Origin: Stramenopiles sp. TOSAG23-3
Lineage: Eukaryota > Sar
Direction of reading: 5' to 3'
Length of the DNA: 10,249 nt
Assembly: GCA_900128585.1 (NCBI GenBank)
Contig: LT642728.1
Coordinates: 1,516 to 11,764, forward strand
Notes under the pieces: generated by a model
What the model saw: only the letters and a program-made list of their open reading frames with translations
Database searches by the model: none
What the model was told of the DNA's origin: nothing
Shown here: one piece after another, positions 7,501 to 10,249 of the stretch
Layout: every line of letters starts with the position of its first letter
How positions within the stretch are numbered: the stretch's first letter is position 1
Made by a program: the position numbers and the translations under genes

Positions 7501-8545
7501 ACAAGGACGTCCTCTTTTTGAACTTGGCCAATCCGCTTCCAATCACCGTCATCTTCTTGGACACTGGCTTCGAAAACATCGTCTTCACCTCTTCACTGAC
7601 GGGAAGCTTCCCGTACGATTTGCCGCGGCTCCACTGGACGGCATTTTTCTGCTGCGCCAGCTTTCCACCCGCTACGATCCATTCCGCGAGAGCAGTGAGC
7701 CATATTTGTTTTTCCTCTCTATTCTTTGCCCGCAGGCGCAGGGTCTTTTTCTCCCCGACCTGCAGGTCAAAGGTGCACTTTGCAACATGACCGGCGACGT
7801 CCTTTACCAGGGTGTACTTGTTGTGTGAGTACGACCCCTTTATTTTTACCTCGGTGAACGCGACGTCCCCATTTTCCAAGCGTTTCCCAGTCTTAGCGTC
7901 GTAGTACCGCAACTCGTTATCAACAAGCACGAAGTACCGCGGTACGTGCATGCCGAAGGCCCGTTTCTTGGAGAGCATGCCCTGGACAATCGCCAGCTCG
8001 TTGCCACCAAGGGGCTGCGTCGTACCCTCGCCCTCATCGCCATCATCTACCGCCGCCACCGCCACCCCTTCAAAATTCTCTGTAATTTCTGCCAGTAGCT
8101 GGGACAAAAGAGTATCTGCCCCTGACGTGATCCCATACCTCGACATTTGTCGAAGCACCCGCACAGCGTGGTGGTCCCCGGCCATGACAGCGTTTCGGAG
8201 GAGATCCTGTTCGCTGGCAGTTATCCTGTCGCTGTTTTTCAGGCGAACCAAAAATTGCAAAATCTTGGACGTCGAGAAGGAATTGGCCGCGGCGAGCGGC
8301 TTGTCTTCACTCTCCCCTTTTGCGATCGTCAGCCCTTGGCCAACAGTGAAAGCTCTCGAAAACCCATTCGCTTGCAGCGTCCTGGCGCTCTTGTCCGGAT
8401 GCGAGTTACGAACCTGCTTCTTTTTGCGCGTTTTAAAGCTTTGGGCATTCACGCCCCCCTTCTTTGCTTTTGCTTTTGACATGAACTGTCTATACTGGGA
8501 CAGGTTGCGCCTCCCGTTCGGCGCCTCACTTTCCCCACTATCCAT
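4316..8545 (-). CDS. PH-PH-CNB-CNB regulatory part of a PKG-like kinase (N-terminal part of the frameshifted gene)
   Basis: The ATG at 8545 opens a frame of 1409 residues; residues 1-1338 belong to the gene and the last 71 lie past the frame break and are probably not native. Domains in order: a helical N-terminus with no recognised domain (1-180); PH domain about 186-293 (GMLSKKR, RYFVLVDNELRYY, closing helix with a Trp); a second, more divergent PH-like domain about 393-518; a Ser-rich linker with a seven-Glu run (612-618); CNB-A about 744-895, clearly similar to PKA-R/PKG (TVMQQG, LFYVVEAG, FGHEAL with a downstream Arg866), split by a Ser/Lys-rich insert at about 803-850; CNB-B about 903-1030 (GEVFGEDSL); then a long basic Ser/Pro linker. 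PH domains imply recruitment to membrane phosphoinositide, and CNB domains imply control by cGMP or cAMP. Both cyclic nucleotide pockets lack one usual key residue. Many R-R-x-S sites suggest self-phosphorylation. Confidence 0.85.
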   Translation of the reverse strand: MDSGESEAPNGRRNLSQYRQFMSKAKAKKGGVNAQSFKTRKKKQVRNSHPDKSARTLQANGFSRAFTVGQGLTIAKGESEDKPLAAANSFSTSKILQFLVRLKNSDRITASEQDLLRNAVMAGDHHAVRVLRQMSRYGITSGADTLLSQLLAEITENFEGVAVAAVDDGDEGEGTTQPLGGNELAIVQGMLSKKRAFGMHVPRYFVLVDNELRYYDAKTGKRLENGDVAFTEVKIKGSYSHNKYTLVKDVAGHVAKCTFDLQVGEKKTLRLRAKNREEKQIWLTALAEWIVAGGKLAQQKNAVQWSRGKSYGKLPVSEEVKTMFSKPVSKKMTVIGSGLAKFKKRTSLWGMNKLDSSDIKIVGSERNKNSKFEAEVEGLVNTAHKGRTKAIFEGPVTYRMGETGSKTWEDMFLTMTESRIFIHKRGEEVFAEEEEEGRTAALDEKQRMRLGNLVATLQLTPDLKLKASTRKDFQFSLSSSKSVRNVRRGAFEFSAITGADYRSWVATMSCALKLMAQNAQKRKRASLVAVGDGWNAKEKRKSLVGFVVDEEGSNPEDRDSISSVSSMSSILSDGSRISSRSRTMTVGVRPGKGRPQQSSIKRSVMPLSSPIEEEEEEEGEEVPKRTISISNLTPSSLARHASDTSTTEGQCDVAQETVYSTRRRRHSVATLGTHRGQSVDFRRFLNSSRGRTLSQNTSINLNSTVAFETQVLAMPKAIKKKSSGQIKMLKKAVGALGSAASVSRVASALFKQLDDRAIDELVAEMVYIEVPANCTVMQQGKSGELFYVVEAGRFILEEEIDDSAIKLNVKTERQSSAALFSKKRVVVRSKRHSAIGVSTGSSNNSAAGAGPGDCFGHEALFYDVIRSATIKTLSTPGILWAMSKVQFQVVARKSAHRKKLLKRRIFQFVPLISKFLKHSEMKRLSSCSEDEVVEEGKVVLSNSLCKKMYIVLSGQALVSTTASGGGNTTTCTLTRGEVFGEDSLQRELENKLGDIGDSYTVSAKQGKLHLLTISLGDARDALDEERVSYFCRHLASPSQRLERKANSLKQKDGRNQRRASMMPGRGDAHPKPKKRDRSIKGKGSASLAAKRRVSMGNFDKSKPVSFDRQNRTGPQRRANLESSQKSNLRSRIRRQSRLGRVPEEGSPQKAPDSPKPGEGNSSLETVLPPPPPLVVSKPAKRENSTTVRTPDRKRRANFAPSDPNKIVDKVTRERFDSINSDIGSNRFSMVSITDSPESEDDQRLSFSTPRPLVDPKKGRRRPFSFSKLPVKKADLSLSPVGTLSPIKDDDVELVAPRRSVSLQKSSPKSSPKDSPKAGVKADFGPTVETTKKKKGLPSEEEGAPIVAPEEERAPIVAPEEKFTSAVKIEEFAAASARAAAFGHQARLTTFGQRRIFPRGLAQRHTISKP
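4472..4553 (-). repeat. 30-bp coding tandem repeat, first unit 8 bp short
   Basis: On the minus strand, three units follow each other: 4553-4532 (22 bp), 4531-4502 (30 bp) and 4501-4472 (30 bp), then a partial fourth unit. Full units differ at one base. The first unit lacks TGGCCCCC at its end (between 4532 and 4531), which shifts the reading frame. In the kinase frame a full unit encodes KKKGLPSWPP; in the regulatory frame the units read EEEGAPIVAP. Slippage in such repeats is common both in vivo and in assemblies. Confidence 0.85.
6692..6712 (-). repeat. (GAG)7 trinucleotide repeat encoding a seven-Glu run
   Basis: A perfect CTC run on the plus strand encodes residues 612-618 of the kinase regulatory part, within an acidic segment of the linker between the second PH-like domain and CNB-A. 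Its length is likely polymorphic but stays in frame. Confidence 0.85.
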
Positions 8546-8660
8546 TTCGAAACGTCACCCTTCACAGGCAGTCCCAGAACACGCACCCTGAATGAGTGAA
8601 GAGCTCCAAGGATTGCTTCGCTCAAACAACCTATGATACCTATATATTTTTATGCTCTTT
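8546..8660 (-). promoter_or_regulatory. Putative promoter / 5' UTR of the kinase gene
   Basis: On the minus strand a TATA-like AT run (TATATATTTTTA on the plus strand, 8641-8652) lies about 96-108 bases before the ATG at 8545. A TGACGT hexamer (CRE-like half site) lies at 8552-8557, within the leader. Both are short motifs that occur by chance, and no transcript evidence is available. Confidence 0.25.
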
Positions 8661-8785
8661 CTGTTAGTTAACACAAATGTAGACAATATAACTAACATAC
8701 GTGATTATGGAATATACATCTTAACAAAAGTATCTGCTCATTTCATCCATCCAACAAATCATCATCAAATCTTCCACTCCGAACC

Positions 8786-8853
8786 ATAATAATAATAATA
8801 TATATTTTATTAAATAATATTATTATTTATTATTATTTATTATTATTATTATA
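8786..8853. repeat. TAA/TTA trinucleotide-rich, self-complementary tract
   Basis: An (ATA)n run on the left is followed by a TTATTATTTAT-type repeat on the right. The two halves are largely complementary and could form a cruciform or hairpin. It is low-complexity DNA with no coding potential. Confidence 0.7.
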
Positions 8854-8909
8854 TTTTTTCTTCTTCATTCTATCTTCTCCCCTCTCTACTCTCCTCTCTT
8901 CTCTCCTTA
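8853..8909. repeat. Polypyrimidine tract (C/T-rich on the plus strand)
   Basis: About 57 bases consist almost wholly of C and T, with a handful of A. It lies about 310-365 bases upstream of the kinase ATG. Such tracts can act as promoter elements or form triplex DNA; here only the composition is seen. Confidence 0.6.
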
Positions 8910-9291
8910 TTAGTTATAACACAAATATCCACATCATCATCTATTTAATATTAAACTACTTACGTAGCTATAAGGTCACAAGAAGAAGAAAGAAGGGTGA
9001 ATAAGTAGTCTAGTAACTAATAATCAAATAATCATCACTTTTAAAAGACTTTCTTATTACGACTACTTTGTATTCCTTGTGTAGTAATAGATAGGAATAA
9101 TTGGAAATAATGAAATTAAGTATTACTATTTTAATTATAATAAAATAGGACTTAATAATGTACTATATAGTATAAAATTATATGACTACACAAAACTGTA
9201 CTAATAGATAAAAACAAATATCCAAAAATATTTTATATAAAAATAAAATAAAATAAAAAATAATAAAAAAGTAAAATAGAAAATCAACATC

Positions 9292-9350
9292 AAAAACAAT
9301 AAAAACAATAATAAAAAACAATAATAAAAAAAACAATAAAAACAACAACA
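9292..9350. repeat. A-rich repeat, (A)5-8CAAT(AAT) units
   Basis: About five irregular units of five to eight A followed by CAAT or CAATAAT run in series, ending in CAACAACA. The strand bias is strong: nearly no G, few T. It could be the degenerate A-rich tail of a retroposon or plain slippage product; no element body was recognised. Confidence 0.5.
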
Positions 9351-9604
9351 GGAACATCCATTATTTATTTATTTAAAATTCTTTATTTTATTATTGTATT
9401 ATAATCTGTAGTCTAATTAATCATAATAAAATAAGGAGTGGTGTTATTTAGTATATATAATAATAATAATATTTTAATTTAATAGGAAGCAAATATTCTG
9501 GTCTGTGAGTGAGTACGTAGAGTGTTCCGTATTATTTTATATTATAAATTATATATTTATATCGGCACAGCATTTAAAATTAAAATTTCGTCTAATAATA
9601 GAAA

Positions 9605-9625
9605 TAGGGTTAGGGTTAGGTTAGG
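9605..9625 (+). repeat. Interstitial telomere-like (TTAGGG) repeats
   Basis: A 21-base stretch reads TAGGG, TTAGGG, TTAGG, TTAGG: one complete TTAGGG hexamer, a 5'-truncated copy and two TTAGG pentamers. This is the telomere unit of animals, fungi and many protists. It lies inside the window with genes on both sides, so it is interstitial as given. Confidence 0.75.
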
Positions 9626-9631
9626 TGCAAT

Positions 9632-9671
9632 GAAAAGAGAAGAAAGAAGATAGAAGAGGAGGAGGAAGGAG
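9632..9671. repeat. Polypurine tract
   Basis: About 40 bases consist of A and G with a single T, ending in GAGGAGGAGGAAGGAG. It directly follows the telomere-like array. Confidence 0.65.
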
Positions 9672-9722
9672 CCTTTCTTCTTGCTATTTGTATAATAATA
9701 ATAAAATATTATTTTATAATTA

Positions 9723-9760
9723 CATCATCATCATCATCATCTTTTCTTCTTCTTCTTCTT
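9723..9760. repeat. Compound CAT and TTC microsatellite
   Basis: Six CAT units (9723-9740) are followed by a T/C run containing several TTC units (to 9760). A 13-base T run follows at 9782-9794. All are typical slippage-prone simple repeats. Confidence 0.8.
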
Positions 9761-10117
9761 TCTCATATTATCATATTATTATTTTTTTTTTTTTATTATT
9801 TTTTTTACGAAGTATTATTTTTTTATATATTTATTATTTATTTGGTATTTTTTTTAACTAATATGCAAAGAAAGGAGAAGAAGAAAGATACGCACCATCA
9901 TCGTCATAATGCAAAAGCATCGTTTGCGAGGGGTAGACTCGTTTTATCTACTCCCTCTATTTCTCTCCTCCCCCCCCCCTCTTATCCAAATTTATCGTGT
10001 CTACAGTCGGGAGGAAGAAAAACGAGAAGAAGTGCGGGCGGACAACATTTTAATACCGTTGGGTATAATATTTTGCCTTTGGGCCAGCGCCTGCTGCCTC
10101 TTTCGTTCACGGCAAAA

Positions 10118-10249
10118 ATGACGACTTTTGTGGATACACCGCTCGCTTGGCTAATAGCCTTTGCTTGCTCTACCATTGGGTTTATAATATCGTCGTACAA
10201 CATCGTAAAGCACTCACGGACGTACACCCAGCCAAACAAACAACGTTGC
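10118..10249 (+). CDS. TMEM184 / OST-alpha (DUF300) family membrane protein, N-terminal fragment
   Basis: From the ATG at 10118 (A at -3) 44 codons run open to the window end. The protein begins with a short polar leader and a hydrophobic segment (about residues 8-27), then IVKHSRTYTQPNKQR. A first transmembrane helix followed by H-x-x-x-Y-x-x-P-x-x-Q-R is the hallmark of the N-terminus of TMEM184, LAZ1 and OST-alpha proteins, which are seven-helix membrane proteins linked to organic solute transport and endomembrane trafficking. The match is by recalled family pattern, not a search. The same frame is open upstream for 85 more codons to an ATG at 9863, so a longer N-terminus is possible, but that stretch is basic, crosses a ten-C run and resembles no domain. 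The rest of the gene lies beyond the window. Confidence 0.7.
   Translation, partial: MTTFVDTPLAWLIAFACSTIGFIISSYNIVKHSRTYTQPNKQRC

Larger units (their letters stand above)
3142..8545 (-). other. Combined gene model: PH-PH-CNB-CNB-AGC kinase, about 1803 residues, frame broken at 4531/4532
   Basis: The two minus-strand frames make one gene. The regulatory frame reaches codon 1338 (ending at 4532) in the truncated first unit of a 30-bp repeat. Replacing the missing 8 bases, as present in the next two units, adds three residues and enters the kinase frame with 462 residues left. The joined protein keeps one repeat reading (KKKGLPSWPP) and continuous Ser/Pro/Lys-rich composition. The domain order, CNB pair then kinase, is that of PKG, with two PH domains added at the front. 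As given, translation would stop at 4316 with no kinase domain. Possible explanations are an assembly or sequencing slip in the repeat, a null allele, or a very short intron. I cannot tell which. Confidence 0.75.
8661..9862. other. AT-rich, gene-free intergenic region of about 1.2 kb
   Basis: No ORF, tRNA or other RNA gene is recognised. The stretch is dominated by A/T with TAA/TTA repeats (8786-8853), a pyrimidine tract (8853-8909), A-rich CAAT repeats (about 9292-9350), a telomere-like array (9605-9625), a purine tract (9632-9671), CAT and TTC microsatellites (9723-9760) and a 13-T run (9782-9794). It separates the divergent kinase and TMEM184-like genes, so it must hold both promoters. It could also hold a replication origin or an old insertion, but nothing in it proves either. 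Confidence 0.6.

Noticed and set aside
7950-8591. Plus-strand ORF of 213 codons
   Set aside because: It is antisense to the N-terminus and first PH domain of the kinase gene, which have clear homology; it shows no recognisable domain.
8661-9862. tRNA, snRNA or other RNA gene in the AT-rich gap
   Set aside because: No cloverleaf, B-box-like sequence or other recognisable RNA motif was seen; the DNA is low-complexity.
9909-10121. Plus-strand ORF of 70 codons as a separate gene
   Set aside because: It has a basic, low-information sequence, crosses a ten-C run and ends in overlap with the TMEM184-like start. At most it is an upstream ORF.
9982-10239. Minus-strand ORF of 85 codons
   Set aside because: It overlaps the TMEM184-like frame and its leader in antisense and matches nothing recognisable.

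Overview
The window looks like nuclear DNA from a unicellular eukaryote with few introns. Three gene products with eukaryote-type architecture are encoded: a PH / cyclic-nucleotide-binding / AGC kinase protein, a membrane alpha/beta hydrolase, and the start of a TMEM184/OST-alpha (DUF300) protein. Coding DNA is of balanced composition, while intergenic DNA is very AT-rich and full of simple repeats. No ribosome binding sites or bacterial operon features are seen. TTAGGG-type repeats occur in the last intergenic region. Lineage cannot be fixed from this sequence alone; a protist or microbial alga with long uninterrupted exons is the most that can be said.

Layout: 1-236 is the 5' flank of gene 1, with a pyrimidine-rich stretch, a hairpin and a good-looking 3' splice site just before the ATG. 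240-2885 (+) encodes an 881-residue protein: one N-terminal membrane anchor, an alpha/beta-hydrolase domain with a complete apparent Ser/Asp/His triad, and about seven C-terminal membrane helices. 2886-3141 is a short AT-rich convergent spacer. 8545 to 3142 (-) is one large kinase locus read in two frames. The upstream frame (4316-8545) carries two PH domains, two cyclic-nucleotide-binding (CNB) domains and a long basic Ser/Pro linker. The downstream frame (3142-4530) carries the rest of the linker and a complete PKG-like kinase domain. They meet in a 30-bp tandem repeat whose first unit is 8 bp short. Putting a full-length unit there would make one frame of about 1803 residues. The sequence as given therefore describes a broken or polymorphic gene, an assembly error, or less likely a tiny intron.

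8546-9862 is AT-rich, gene-free DNA with trinucleotide repeats, purine and pyrimidine tracts and a short interstitial telomere-like array. 10118-10249 (+) is the N-terminus of a TMEM184/OST-alpha family membrane protein that runs off the window. Its reading frame is open upstream as far as an ATG at 9863.

Functionally, the kinase locus looks like a cyclic-nucleotide-regulated or formerly regulated kinase recruited to membrane lipid by PH domains. The hydrolase-7TM protein looks like a membrane-tethered lipid or ester hydrolase joined to a possible sensor or channel-like membrane domain. Nothing ties the three genes into one pathway beyond adjacency.
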